Origin: Stratiolaelaps scimitus | Taxonomy: Eukaryota > Arthropoda > Arachnida > Mesostigmata > Laelapidae | Direction of reading: 5' to 3' | NCBI GenBank assembly: GCA_019614645.1 | Contig: JABWDB010000047.1 | Span: forward strand, 2,108,001 to 2,172,000 | Length of the DNA: 64,000 bases | In this document: positions 1-12,600 of the stretch, piece after piece | How the letters are laid out: each line of letters starts with the position of its first letter | Position numbering within the stretch: the first letter of the stretch is position 1 | Notes under the pieces: generated by a model | The model's input: only the letters and a program-made list of their open reading frames with translations | Databases searched by the model: none | Told to the model about the DNA's origin: nothing | Translations under genes and position numbers: made by a program

Positions 1-2600
1 GGTCTATATTGTTTTCTTTGATACGGGCAACAATCGTAGGCCGTGCTTAATACACAACAGCGATATTCACTTACCTTGCAATGTTTCCCAAATTATGCGT
101 GATAGAACACCCCGAGAACCCGGCCGCATAAAGTTCACGGATGCTATCATACTTCCGCAAGAGAGTTTTTGCAGTTTGAAACATCACAGTTTGACTATTC
201 CACCTATCAGGCACGACGATGCTAATCAAGTAGTCTCACTGCAACACTAACGGAATTTTGACAATAGGGAACATGCAAGGGCAACCATTTCAGCAAGGCC
301 TTACATAGCATCCGCTGATCACGTGGCACGAATAGGGGCAGCAGGCCACACTTATTCAGAAGTGATTAGCCCTTATTATAATTATAAACACTACACGCTC
401 TTTGTTCGTTTCGGGTTTGAAGGCAAAGTATGCGCAACAGTGGTTTCTTTGATCTCGCTAAGCTCCAACGATGACGGACTTCATTATAAAGGGGCTCGTC
501 AACACTGAAGCACAAAAGTTGAGCGAGTTTTAGCCGCCTGTAAAAGAGAGTTTGAAGTATATGAGTGGCAAACGAGACCAAAGCAAAGAAACCACTCGGA
601 TGAGTAAGGTCATTTAATGGCTTCATTTCCTTGGCCTGCTATGTTGCTTATAACTTTTTTTTGAGATACTCGACATGTGTCACGGGCCACAGCGTATCAC
701 TTGTCGATTGTCAAAGTTTATTCCTTGTGGGCAGACGTGCCTCCGTGCGGGCCTTTGATGTCTCGAATGTGTTAAATGTGACTTTGTTGATAGCAACTTC
801 CAGCAAGAAGTAGACCGCAAGGGCGACGAAGGTTGCAGGTGAACTGAGTAGGCTCATGCCGAACATGAAGGGAGCGAAGAGTGAGAAACTAGACACAGCA
901 TCCTGATGTCGATCCATCAGTTCATACTTATGTTTAATTCACCCGTACGGTTATCCCGAAAGCGCCGAGCTGCTATTTATTAGCATAATACCTATCAGCG
1001 GTTTATGAGTAAGCAAACAATTCCCTAAGTCACTTAGGACGATGAGTTCACGTATGAACGATTGATTTAAGCGCAGCGTGTTCAGCTTATCGAGAACGAC
1101 AAACAATCCGATCAATTCCAATATTCTGGCTTAGATATCATCGTAACGGTCAAAAACCGAAAAACGACACCGTAACCCGTCATGAAGCCACTGTTCAATA
1201 CAAAATTTTGGAAGAGTGTTTGCTGGTTCGTAAAAGGTCTACTTCCGATTATTCCAAAAAGACGTACGCGCATAACCTTCACGGATCACCCGCTATAAGT
1301 GGTAAGGATAGACGAAGCCACTCGAGGCCTTGAGACCCCTGATACATCTAAGCGTATGTCTACTGGAGAGCAAATAGCTGTGTATATTTTGCAAGCTCAC
1401 CTTTTCTCATCGTCGTCGCTGTTGCTTTTGCCACTGCCAGACACCGTTTTTATTGTCTCGGGTGATCGAGTGTCGGGAACACAGGAAGGCAAACCTCGAC
1501 GACAACTTGCAACTTCGATGGCACACAGCCAAACAGGCTCGCCGAAAGGCCACAGCGATTTGTGGGGTTTTTGCGCTTGGGCTGAGCCCACCAGCCTCAT
1601 TGCCTCACGATGAGCACTTTTTGTCCAGTGATAAGGCGTTTCTAGCTATCATCATGTTTGCTCACGCTGCTTCCATTCTCTTCGCCTAACCCTGAATCCC
1701 TTGCGGTACGCACGCCTTCATTTAGCGTATGGTGTATGGCAGTTTCAAGGTATGTCTCCCTGAGACACGAAGCTTCGTATTAACGTCAGTCCCCTTCTAA
1801 CTATCTAAATAACGACTAAGGATAGTACAGACGCATGCCAGGACGCATTTGAAGAAGTATATCTATTACACAATCAAGGCTGCTGCCTTGAACCGTCAAG
1901 AGGTATTCGAATATGGTCATCTTAGGCTGTCAAAGTGTTTGGTAGTGTTCCCACCGCTGGTCCATCTGTCTCCTTTAGGCAAGTCCATTTACTAGACCCA
2001 TGGGAAGTAATGGGAACCTGGACCTACCATTCCCAAAGGCGAATTATCTTCGTTGTGGGCTAAGTATGTCCGCATATAGCGAATGTCAGAGGCAAGCTCC
2101 GTATTGTTTTCAAAAAATAAGAATAGAAAGTATCAGACGATTCCGTTCATTTTATTTTCACGAATACTTTGCTATCGAGTTTACATCTGCGTGTTACATG
2201 GACCTCAGGTAATAAGTTAATAAAGTAAATTTTCTAAGCGATAAAGATGGGATGACTCCGGATGGCCGAAGGTGGAGCTTAGATGTCCCTCGTACGGCCT
2301 ATGTATGTTAAAATTGACTGGGGTCAATTCCAGAAAGACACGTTATCATGGATACATTTTTTAAGGCTGACATCTCTCACCAGCAATATTCCCCCTAAAT
2401 GGACTGTTTGGAGTATGTGGGTGGGATCAATCTGGTCATCATGAGCTGATATCAACAACTGGAAAAAGTTGAAAGGTTCACTAAGCCTCTGGTGAGGTTC
2501 GAACCTCAGGTGAGTGACGGTGTGTAAGTACAAAATGTCTTTCAAAATACACGTGCTTATACATAGCACTAACAGGAGGGAGGAATAAGACGAGTTCCAG
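1..2600. other. Intergenic stretch, nothing recognised
   Basis: This stretch has only short chance-like reading frames of under about 105 codons. None shows a family motif, a run of membrane residues, or neighbouring splice sites that would join it to another frame. I see no transposon protein. A 14-base string (aatcaaggctgctg) near 1873 recurs near 2722, which may mark an old dispersed repeat. Confidence 0.5.
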
Positions 2601-2708
2601 TTTTTTTTTTCATACGACATGTGCAAAGTTAGGAATCGAACCCGTCAACCGACGTGTCTACGCCGATTGCAAGGCGCATACAAATGCGCCACGTCACCGG
2701 GCTCGACG
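2601..2708 (-). repeat. tRNA-derived SINE copy 1 (tRNA-Ala-like head)
   Basis: Read on the minus strand, 2708 to about 2629 resembles a tRNA. It has a degenerate A box, an anticodon-loop-like CTTGCAA (anticodon TGC, Ala), and a clear B box GGTTCGATTCC. A T run at 2601-2610 on the plus strand is an A-tail on the minus strand, so the copy ends like a retroposed SINE. The head matches the copies at 9.6 and 33.1 kb. The cloverleaf stems do not all pair, so it is not a working tRNA gene. Confidence 0.7.
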
Positions 2709-2710
2709 AC

Positions 2711-5700
2711 TGTCTGAAGCCAATCAAGGCTGCTGTTGACTTTTCACCCAAACCTATTACCTATGGGTCACGTTCCACGGCCAGATACCGTTATGGCTGA
2801 ATGTTTGCCATTCCACTTCCGCTGCTGATCCATCATGACGTAGGCACATGTGGTTCTACTGTATCCGTCTGCGGAATCCGGTAGGTTGCTGGCGCAACAG
2901 AAACAAATTGGAATACAGCTGCGTTCGAGGTCCACGGACTATTGAAAATTGCGAAGATTAATCCCATTAAATTTAATAGCTCTACATTTGTATAATATTG
3001 CATCACTGAGACGAAGATTCAGTATATCTTCTTCAGCAATTCGCTGCCCCCTACCTGTGGGACTTGTCAGACAGTGTTATCACAATTAAGAGGTAGATCA
3101 AAGTTGCCCTTGGTAAATTCTCAATTATTCTGATTCGAACGAATTCTGGCTTCAACAACCGCTTTTGGCTAATTCGACGTTCGCTCCGGAAATTCTTCGA
3201 CCGCTGACTGCGGTCTTTACGGCCTAAGACCTATCTACTAGACCTATCTGCGCTGTCTGCCGACAGACGTTGTCTAGCGATTATGAAACCTGGCCTCTCA
3301 CGAACGTGAAACAAACGCTGGAGGGCTGAAAGCAAATCCCACAAAAAATGTCTGAGCTCTTCCGCTTCCGTCTCTGATTTCTTGCATAGGATCGCGTTTC
3401 TTTTCGCCGGAAACCGCCTTTTGGTGCTGTCTGTGTTCGGCGAATTATTTGTCTTTTGCTTTTTCTAAATTTAACCGTAAATCCCACGGATTCCGAACAA
3501 ACATTCCAACGAGCCGTAGCGTCCGAACGACGCTCGTAACGAAGGACATCCTATCATTGCTACGTTGCAGCATCAGTAATCGTGTTTGGCTACTTTTTAA
3601 TCATTTACCAGCCAGCGGTATTGTGACGCAGCGATTTTCAGACATCCAACGGACAACTATCAACGAGATCCGAAAGTTCACCTCGCTAGTTCGTAACATA
3701 CAGTACTGGAAATGAAACGCACAATTTGGCAATTAACCCCGTACAACGAAGAGACTGAGGTGAGTAGCGTACGAACGAATGATGACAACGACCCGCCTAA
3801 TGAATGTTTCTCTTTTGTGTATAAATGAACGATGTGATGCATAGTTGGGCGTGGTAGTCTGCCTTGACGGACGACTCACTACTACTTGAGGGTCAGTACT
3901 TATTTAATTGTTTTCAGTCGAGCGTAAGAACTGAACAGTGAGCGTTAAAATGCTCTGCCGCCTAGATGTGCACAGAGTTGATAGATTTCCTTCTTTGTGA
4001 ATCAAATCACACCTGAGTGTGGTTGAAAACGAGCAGGGTGTAATTAAAGAGAGCAACCAAGTTGAAGCTGAGCATGTGAGCCTTAGATTGCATCTGAACA
4101 GAGAACGGCATGGCGCATTTAGCCATACTGAGGAAACTTGTCTAAGCTTTGAAATAATGCGTCGTTTGAATGCTACTATAATGTGCGTTCAATCGCATCC
4201 ACTATCTTCTCGCATTTGGAGCAGGCCCTATTAGGGCCTGCCATTTCTAGCTTCAATGGTCTAAACCAATAGGCATATGTGGCTTCAATCAAGGCTTATC
4301 GCAGTCCATAAGCTACAAATACACTGAGCCGATCCTATGTAAAGCAGCAAAACTGGAAAATGCAGACTGCGTGTATACCGTGTACCAGGCTTTACACAGC
4401 CTGCCCACGAGATAGCCGGAGCAGGGGGAATCTATGATATAATACGGGATGCTGTGAAAATATCAATGAAAGTACGTAAGGACGTCCGAATATGAACGCT
4501 ATTACTCGAGCGTACTAGCTCAAAGTTGGTTACCTGTAGTTGACGGACAAGTCCACACCCAATATTAGGAGAAAGAAATGCGTTTGCTCTTGTTACGAGC
4601 TAATGGTACCCCATGCTAGATGCGGAAGGATAAGCCTGCTGAGCTTGCGAGCCGTGTGCATCATCAATAATTCATTGGGTGTCGCTGTGGTCGGAGAAGA
4701 AAGCGCTGATAAAGTAGATGATCGAAGCATACGACACTGTAAGGCATGAAGACATGACGTATCCTTAGACTTGTTCGTGTTCTCATTCACTGAGTGTGAA
4801 GCAGCTCCCCGGAATATCTGCATATCTTTTCGTTTTCTGGCATAGTTCAAGGTATAACACACGTACACGTGGTTTGTAAATATTGCATTATAGACTGTCA
4901 AGGGCGAACTTTCTCGCAATGTGACTTCCCATAGATCATCGGCGGTTCTAGCTGGGCGTGATTGTATACAAGACGGCGAGATTTAGCTCGACTAATTCAT
5001 GCTAAGACGCGCCTCGAACCCTTCGCATGTTAACCCAGTCGGACGCCTGACGAGCTTCAGAAGAGGGAGTATCTATAACGAGGGAATATTATTCATAAGC
5101 CATGTCCAGAAGTTAGGTGGCGTTCGACTTCTGCGAAGCCGTCCTGAGTTTCATCGAATGCACGAAACCTTTCCAGAAATGAACAAATGCGATGAGCGAC
5201 GTATTTTTCAAAATACAATGAAGGCAGTTAATGCTCGTGTGACGATTCGAAAGTTCGCAACGTGTCATTTCGCCCTTGTTTGTGTACAGGGGTTACTATA
5301 GATAGATTGACGGAAATACGGGGCAAATCGAACCTCAAAGGAAGCTTGAAAAATCATTGAGAAGAACAAAGGACTTCAGTTAGAAAGTCCGTCAGTGCTT
5401 TTAGTTTATAAAACTCAGCTGTTATTAGTGGGGACAGGTTGATAATTAGAAGTTTTTACAGAACGAATGCAAACGAAACGAAATCTCCTCCCTCTCAATA
5501 AGATCGTATCTGAGTTGAATAGGATATTCCCTGAACGCGGAGTGTTATGTCTTCTGTCCGGCCCGTCTGAGTTCTAACTTAGTAAACATATATTGTACAT
5601 AAGCAAGTACGTTTGTTGATGACCCAGGATTAAACTAAAGACGTTCGCAGGATTCGTTAATGATCCCTGGTATATATCAAACACAATTCGAATATAGAAG

Positions 5701-6631
5701 CTAAAGGTAGCTATTTTATTCAAACATACAGTAGTTAGGAATTATTTCTATTTCATATTCGAATATATGATATCTCAACTGTACTTTACGAGGTTTACGT
5801 CACATGATATTCTAGCTCAATATGGTAAAAAGATGATCTAAATATTATATTTGCCTATTGTGTACGCTCGTTGTATGACAAAATCAATTTTCACAATAGA
5901 ACAAAATTAAGCCAACCGGCTTCTTCGCGACTATCGCGCCCGCGCGTGGCAGAATGTGAGAAAATTCGCCCGAGACGAAGCAAAAGCGGAAGAAGTCATC
6001 ATTCTTTCGGTTGTCGCGCCTGCTCTTTAAGATCAACGATTGCCTCAGGCCAATGCCGGCAGGAATACTCCCAATGTTATCAGCGAACGGTGTTACCCAT
6101 TTGCGAACTACGTAGTTAGATTATTATGCTCACGTTTTTCGCAAGCGCATCGACGTACGTCTTCGGTCAAAACACGTCACTGCATGTACCCTACCCGTAA
6201 CGACCTGATCGAATAGGGTATATCTACACCTGCATCGTTGGGACCCTGTAGCAGTAGGAGTACAATATACCAATACATAAACTGATCTATGTTCTATCGG
6301 AAGCGTCAGGCGCGAGAAAGAGAAAGAGAACCACGTAGACTAATTAAGAGGAGTTCCCGTGCGACAGCCAAAGGGGAAATCGCCCGTGGATATGAGAAGA
6401 GGGAGTCGTAACTGTCAGAGGTAACACAAAGGCCAACCCGGTGACGAAATCTATCAGTTATAGGGCCTAGAGTTTTGAGACATTATGGCTATCTCTTGTG
6501 AAGGATAACTTGCTACTACAAGAGCTCTATTTCCCTATGTACACTTCTCCTTGGGGGGAGAATGACCAGGGAATATGACCTATGTTAAGAAGTATTAAAC
6601 GTTTCACGTTTAGATACGTTAAATAAACTTT
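2711..6631. other. Intergenic stretch, nothing recognised
   Basis: No reading frame here carries a recognisable domain. The longest, at 4999-5301 (+), is about 100 codons with no family signature and no convincing flanking splice sites. There are AT-rich patches at 5700-5850 and a purine-rich run (gagaaagagaaagagaa) near 6313. Confidence 0.5.
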
Positions 6632-6675
6632 CCGGGCTGACCCACAGCCAACATTTAGCGTCCACGGTACTGCTT
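6632..6675 (-). repeat. SINE fragment (copy 5, body only)
   Basis: The string gctgacccacagccaac followed by atttagcgtccacggta matches the non-tRNA body of the SINE copies at 33.1 and 37.6 kb almost exactly. The tRNA-like head is absent; similarity stops at about 6675. Confidence 0.6.
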
Positions 6676-6949
6676 AGATGCATTGTAGAGGCATAATACT
6701 ATGGTGTCGTAGTACAGTGATTTTATTACAGAATGTCGCGATTTTGGGGAATTGATTAAAATTATTAAGAAAAAAGCTCTCATGTTTGTCCTCTCATGTT
6801 TCTCGTTACATATGTTCTACTCTAATCTGCCAGGGTTTTCTCTAGAACGGAATCCAAGGTCTAGAATCCGAATCTGGTTAATAAATAGCGTGTTCATTAC
6901 ATATTTGTCACTGTAATAAATTATTCAAAATCTTTATTGAGGACCTAGA

Positions 6950-6964
6950 CTCTCTCTCTCTCTC
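6950..6964. repeat. (CT)n microsatellite
   Basis: A run of seven or more uninterrupted CT dinucleotides, read directly from the sequence. Confidence 0.95.
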
Positions 6965-7090
6965 TTGCGAACTAGTGATAGAGACGAAAATGTGCCTGTG
7001 GCAGACAATTAATATTTATCATACGTACAATATAATCCAATACGAAATTGCACAAATCATCTCTCAAAAATGACTGTCAGGGATCAGTGT

Positions 7091-7231
7091 TTAGTGATCA
7101 AGTGGTGGAAGGCGTTCGTCAACCTTCGAATTATTACTGGCCACAAAAGTTACCGCAAAGGCAAACGCCACCGTCAATACCAGCATCAGTAACAGAATGC
7201 CACTAGACGGTCTCTGTCTTCGCAAATTATG
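7091..7231 (-). other. Short open frame with one membrane-like segment
   Basis: A minus-strand frame of 46 codons, open back to an upstream stop, contains a hydrophobic run (GILLLMLVLTVAFAFAVTFV) followed by hydrophilic residues and a stop. It has no ATG at its start. A candidate acceptor (GACAG/A) lies near its beginning, so it could be the last exon of a minus-strand membrane protein whose earlier exons I did not find. It could equally be chance. It lies 190 bp upstream of gene A on the other strand. Confidence 0.2.
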
Positions 7232-7421
7232 TTAACGAACCGGCCGTTCTCGGCCTGCAGCGCGACCTCGCGTTCTTCATGGATGACGACGCTGCTAATC
7301 ATAAACGATTTAATGAATCTAGAATCAGTTTTCGGCGCCCCGAAACTTTTCTACTGGGGTCATCGTGCAATATTATCTTGGCTTGCTTCATAGTTCACAT
7401 CGGTACATATAGATAGATCGG

Positions 7422-7836
7422 ATGATCATGATGATGTCCGTAATTGATAACGAACCGATGACCACATCAAGTTCTCGGAGAAAAGCTGTCGCAAACGATC
7501 CCGAGGTGGAGAGGCCAGCAGATGAAGAAGTGTCCGCTTCAGGTGAAAGAGGCGTAAAAACGCTATGTGACACGACGGCGGAAACTACGGCCGATTTAAA
7601 GAAATCCCCTGCAAACTCTCTTGGGGCCTATGGCGTCGACGCGAAGTCGACCGAAGAGAGTCAGTCTCAGAATTTGACCGACATGAATGCCTTCACCCTG
7701 AACGAATCTCAACGCGCTCAACAAATGGACGAATCATCGTTGGTCTACCACAGTCCCAAGCGTCCGTATTGTAAGCTAACACTGTTGAGCATGGGAGTGG
7801 CGTGCTGTTTCGTTGCAATAGCCGCCCTCATTTGGG
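7422..7836 (+). CDS. Gene A exon 1: cytoplasmic tail and signal-anchor
   Basis: First coding exon of a predicted four-exon gene (417 residues in all). An in-frame TAG at 7410-7412 precedes the first ATG, so the start is well bounded; further in-frame ATGs follow within a few codons. Residues 1-117 are hydrophilic, rich in Ser, Thr, Glu and Asp. Residues about 119-138 (LTLLSMGVACCFVAIAALIW) form one membrane segment with basic residues (KR, K) before it. With no signal peptide, this suggests a type II membrane protein with its C-terminus outside the cell or in the lumen. The exon ends in phase 1 at a consensus donor, G/GTAAGT. I do not recognise the family. The splice is predicted from sequence, not shown by transcript. 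Confidence 0.65.
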
Positions 7837-8611
7837 GTAAGTGCAACCTAAATGCACACGCGCAACCATGTGCCAATAATGATTATCACTCGTTCACGTC
7901 GAGTGATACGTTTTTCTGCTTCCTACAGGTACTGGCACTAATTGTGAGCTTTCAATTTCATTAAGATTGACTATCGGTTTTAATTCACTGTTTCACCAGT
8001 TTACTGTACATTGTATCTAGTCTTACGATACCTTTAACCGAAATTCCTTGCTCAGAGTCGAGTTATTCAAAGATTTCCTAGCATTTTTGCAATGTGCGTC
8101 ATACGCGACTTGTGTCATAATGCACAATATACACAACCTTGCCCACACAGTTCAGAACTATATGTGCGAAGGGGCTCTGAATATAACGATAAGAGGAAAG
8201 TAAGAAGAAAGAAATTCGTCAAGGCTCTCGGACACACAAAGTCGAAGCGGTACGGGTACGCTTACCGCCAGCGCTTCTATTGTATTCATCTACAATCTAT
8301 CCGCCGTATTCTGCCGGATATTCCTTCTTCGGTTGCATTTCTACGTATTTCTTTATCTCCTTTAAACGTTCCATTTACTAGGCTGTCCTGCATGCTGTTT
8401 ACGTTACGGTATAATTGGGGAAGCGGTGTCTTGTTGTGTCTGTCGGCTCAATCAATAGTCATCGATTGGTTCCGACACCCTCTGCGTACAGCACGAAAAT
8501 GACGTGACAGTTGTAACGAGATCGATACATACGATCTTTGAGCTTGTTTCACAAAATATTAGTGTTCTCTATTTAATATCTGACGCACGGATGTCGCTTA
8601 TTTTGTTTTAG

Positions 8612-8866
8612 CTCTAATGAGGGCATCACCGGGCTGTAGCAGGAACGAAGAAAGCAGGTGCACTGAAAATAATGCAATTTGCTCCAAGCTGTGGTTTACA
8701 GCTAGCTGCAAATGCAAGACCATCGGGCATGAGTACCACAGCATGAAGTGCCAATACAGATGCGACTATGATCCTCGCGGCTTTTGCCCTGGTGGAGTAT
8801 GCTACATGACTCATTGTTTTCGGGATGTGTATGCGTTTGTGACGTTTATTTACGACGAAAAGTGTA
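8612..8866 (+). CDS. Gene A exon 2: cysteine-rich module 1
   Basis: The exon is preceded by a pyrimidine-rich acceptor (TTTTGTTTTAG) and ends at an ideal donor, A/GTAAGT. Both borders are phase 1, so its 255 bp join exons 1 and 3 in frame. It encodes residues 140-223 plus the split codons 139 and 224. There are 11 cysteines in about 80 residues. The core runs Cys-x8-Cys-x13-Cys-x3-Cys with an additional Cys inside, directly beyond the membrane anchor. Exon 3 has a similar core (x8, x11, x3), suggesting duplication of one module. Disulfide-bonded extracellular modules are the natural reading; no named fold (EGF, Kunitz, TIL) fits convincingly. Confidence 0.6.
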
Positions 8867-9030
8867 GTAAGTAAAATCATCAACTGACGAAGCGTTAGCA
8901 ATGTTGCACATCTCGCTAAACATGACACTGTTATATATATACATAGAAATCCTCGTACCGCTCAGGTATGTTATGACTAAAGCGCACCTCCGCACCCCTG
9001 TTATAAAAGTGATTCCGCAGGGATTATACA

Positions 9031-9060
9031 ATATATATATATATATTATATATATATATA
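9031..9060. repeat. (AT)n microsatellite
   Basis: Thirty bases of nearly pure AT dinucleotide inside predicted intron 2 of gene A. Confidence 0.95.
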
Positions 9061-9556
9061 CTGTTTTTAATTATCCATTCTTTGTGTTATCGCTTTTGTA
9101 AAAGCTGTGCGGAGGCCCGCTTTAGTCATAACATGCCTGAGCGCTACGGTGATTTCTATGTATATACATTCTTATTACAGTATTATTACATTACTCTGAC
9201 TTCCATTCAGATAGACATTATTGCACATACTTACAATAGCTATAGCCCGATATTTAAACATCCTACAAATTACTCATTCGGCTTCATTTTATTTTTTTTA
9301 AAACTATTTCCCGTGGTCCCACTAGCAGACGTATTTTGGACCTCCTTTACATTTCTTTTATTTGGTGCAAACTGTTTGACCTAAGTGAGGTCATCTGCTT
9401 CTGCTGAATCTGTTGCCCGGGTCCCATAACAGTACATCGAACAATAATGCCGTCTATTACTTATCTCTATATAAGTGGGTATTTTGTATTTCCCTCTTTA
9501 CTATAGTTTGCCGTAATATAATAATATTCGGGTGCAAGACCCACGCCCTCCTTTGT

Positions 9557-9724
9557 TAGGCTGCCTCTCAGCCAACTCTTGACGTCCACGATAGTGCTTT
9601 CGGCATTGCTCTATAAGCCGGACCCCTAAATGTAAATGTGCAACGGTGGGGATCGAGCCCGTGCACCTGTGTCTTTACGTGTTGCAAAGCAGGTGCACAC
9701 GAATGCACCACGTCATCGGGCTGG
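9557..9724 (-). repeat. tRNA-derived SINE copy 2, nearly full length
   Basis: On the minus strand the head (9724 to about 9645) has the tRNA-Ala-like structure with an anticodon-region TTTGCAA and a B box GGCTCGATCCC. It is followed by the family body: a GGGGTCCGGCTTATA stretch, GCAATGCCGAAAGCA, and a GTGGACGT segment. It gives the head-to-body order for the other copies. It lies in intron 2 of gene A. Confidence 0.7.
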
Positions 9725-11101
9725 ACACTCGCGCCCTAGAGTCCGCAAATAGTCCTCATGCTGTATGACATTGTGGTATCCACTCCAAATCGTCATTTTA
9801 ATTTCACTGTACAATTTCAATGAGTTCTTTCTCTTCATCTGTGTTCTTCACCTGAGTTCGGATCCGGCTGGTACTGGCTTCTCGACCGCTCTCAATACAG
9901 CTTTGACATTTATTACAGTATATTTAAAAAATAAACGATTTAACCTCCTGTTTGCGAACTGTACCCGCCTATCCCAATGGGCTTCTCATCTCCTTAATGT
10001 ACTTAGCAGAGAAGAACACTTCCGCAGTAGCCACTTGTCCGTCTCTTCCCTTATCAGTAATCTTAATCGGCCTCATAGGACGCTTTTGCGTGGGCCCTTC
10101 CCTCCGAATTCTCCTTCTAATAATTGAGTCTACGGTAGACACTATCTCAGACCTGTAGTATTAGTCTAAGTCCTATTAGCACTTGCACTCAGCCTTCATT
10201 GTGCCCTTTGTGAGGTGGCTAATACGCATCGCTTGTAGTGCCGTTGCAATGGAAACCACGAATAGCTCTACGATTAGTGATCAATCCCCAGAAATCCCCG
10301 TTTGGCTCTGATATGTTTAACGTTGCCCTGCCTGGCCTGATGAAGAAAGCCTAGATCAGCATGACCGACATGGTCGATCCATAAAGCAACGCTACATAGA
10401 CGTACTGCTAGATAGAGAGGCCTGCCATGGGTCAGTTAAGAGAAAAACAAACAAAGACCGGTGATGCAAGTCAAGATCCTATTTGCTCGCTTGCACTCGG
10501 CCTCCATTGAATCCTGTATCAGGTCTCGCTTGACGTGACTATTTAGTCGTAAGAGTAATCGATCACTTTCGGCAAGGGCCGTATTATTTTCATAGAAAGC
10601 GAGACCAAATCTATAACTGGCAATAACAAACGGGCTGGGTCATCATGTTAATGCTCGGGTGTGCAGTAGCATAGATTCCATTCTAACAAATACCTCATAT
10701 ATTTAGAAGAAGCGGCGATGGAGGAAAATTGCACTGTGACTTGTGCTGAGATCGTAAAGCACGTCTGTCCTGATCGCACATCGAGTCCGCGCTTCTGTGA
10801 AGATTCAAAGCCGACGATTCTTAAGGAGTTCTCGTGTCAACGTAAGACAGCTACACACTACCTGCAATTTCTTGGAGATATATTGTTAGCAGAGGATACA
10901 TTGACAACACGGGTGTCGGGCTATGATTGACTGACTGATCGTCTTTGAGGTTTTATTGGTTCCTCTGATGTTGAGGTCGCCTGCGATTGTCCTCTCCCGC
11001 TGTACACTGGCGGGCATCTTTGAGTGTATGGGAGCGTACTATCTGCACCTCCTTTCTTTCACAAGTGTCACATTTTATTGCACATAATGAACTATAGTTG
11101 T

Positions 11102-11129
11102 TATATATATATATATATATATATATATA
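11102..11129. repeat. (TA)n microsatellite
   Basis: A pure TA run of 28 bases at the left edge of the decayed mariner. Confidence 0.95.
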
Positions 11130-11159
11130 ACCCTCTGATTGAAAAGCAGTCATCAAGTT

Positions 11160-11830
11160 GTACTGAACTGTTATGTTTATTCATCATCAAAAGTGCACTT
11201 GACCACTTGTCCAAAGTAATTTCCTCCGGCTGCAAAGCACCTACGATACCTTTTCTATTTTTCGAAGCATTTTGCAAAGGCCGATTGTGGTATCTGCTGT
11301 AGCTCCTTCCGCAATGCCGCTTGAATTTCTTCAATCGGGAGATTGGGCCTTAGTTTCGACGTCGCCATACACCCATGTTTCGTCACCGGTGATGACACTG
11401 TAACCAATCTGGCCTCTATTTGATCGCTAGGAGATTTGCACGGGACAGTTGTTTACGGACCATCAGCTGGTGCGCATTCAGCTTCCTCGGCGTGAACTTC
11501 GCATAAATCCGTCTCATTTCCAAATGAGCACTCAGAATGGCGTGAACTCTCTCCTGAGAGATGCACAAACTATCCGCAATCTCCCTTTGAGTGATTCGAC
11601 GGTTCCCAGCACAATTTCTTTCACTTTCTCAATGTTCTCGTCTTTAGTCGCCGTCGATGGACGTCCGGGGCGCGGGGAATCCTCCAAATTCTCTCGACCT
11701 TGCCGAAACCATCTGTTCTACCTGTAAACTGATGGCAAAGCCAGTGCCTGGCCTCCAAATGTGTTTTCTACCCATTTCGCGGCGTCTTTAAACGCAACGA
11801 AAAGAAAGCCGAGCTGCTGGATCTCCATGA
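11160..11830 (-). pseudogene. Decayed, internally deleted mariner transposase
   Basis: Reading the minus strand from 11830 down, the pieces of a mariner-family transposase appear in order. First comes an N-terminal helix-turn-helix region with WFRQGRENLED and PGRPSTATKDENIEKV. A second recognition domain follows (REIADSLCISQERVHAIL), and then the start of the catalytic domain (VITGDETWVYG, which carries the first Asp). The frame then jumps to the family's C-terminal end (LRKELQQIPQSAFAKCF-like), so the middle with the later catalytic Asp residues is missing. Several stops and frameshifts are present. Mariner transposases are normally about 345 residues; this remnant cannot make one. Confidence 0.75.
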
Positions 11831-12019
11831 TTTCGCGGCAGGGCCCCGACATGACTCACTACAATCTGTCACTCTGTTATTGTTATCGCTGGATAGCTGA
11901 CGAAATTCTTCAGCTTCCTCGGCATGAACTTACAGAATTCCTTAAGTTCTCGGGACTTAATTCCTTAATTCCTTTGGTCCGAATCGGTGTGTTTTTCACT
12001 GGGCCGTCCATAGCTTCCA

Positions 12020-12600
12020 AAATGAACGCTTGATTCTCTTCATACTTTGCGCTGACGTGGTGTCCCGTTCCAGCTCGTCCAGTTGAAACAAATCACTATG
12101 GGTATCCACTGTAACTAATCGATAGCATTTGACTTCCCACGTGAATATGTCTCTCGAAATACTCTCAAGCGGTTTATGGTAGGTATGCACTGTCACATTA
12201 GGCATATATTGTATATATGTAGTTGTCAAACCTTCTGCATGTAATCATCACGGCTAAGTGTTCTTTCTCTATGACTGCATAGTTTCTTTCAGTGTCCGTT
12301 AACGAATGAGACGTGTATACCACCGGTGTACCGTCTTGTATAAGCACACCCCGTATTCCGTACTCACTTGCATCCGTTAATGAGCCTTCCTTTATTGAAT
12401 AATGCAAGTGTGGGTTTCCCTGTGAGTTTCTTCTCGACTTCCTCAAAAGTTTGTTGTTGTTGACTTTACCGTACGAAGTCGTTGTTGTGTGAGTCTGCGT
12501 AACGGTTCTGTGAATTGGAAACAGTTGGGTACAAAAGAGAGCAGATACTTTCTGTAAGAAGGGTTCATTGCACATCAAGTAAAGTTCCCATATGAGTGGC
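12020..12600 (-). pseudogene. Ty3/gypsy pol fragment: RNase H joined to integrase
   Basis: Minus-strand frames contain the gypsy RNase H signature: an alanine-serine pair with GVLIQDGTPVVYTSHSLTD, then ERNYAVIEKEHLAV. In another frame comes VTVHTYHKPLESI (usually HTDHKPLE). Directly after it comes RLVTVDTHSDLFQLDEL followed by ERDTTSA, which resembles the integrase core around the first catalytic Asp. In an intact element several hundred residues separate these blocks, so this is an internally deleted, frameshifted relic in intron 2 of gene A. No LTRs were identified beside it. Confidence 0.65.

Noticed and set aside
2629..2708. Genuine tRNA-Ala gene
   Set aside because: Acceptor and D stems do not pair well, no terminator of the usual kind follows, and the unit recurs with a SINE body elsewhere.
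7837..7964. Read-through of gene A exon 1 to a stop at 7964
   Set aside because: A consensus donor GTAAGT lies right after the membrane segment, and downstream exons match its phase; the read-through tail has no features.
8092..8502. 136-codon plus-strand frame inside intron 1 of gene A
   Set aside because: No motif and no splice borders joining it in phase to exons 1 and 2, which already join each other in phase.
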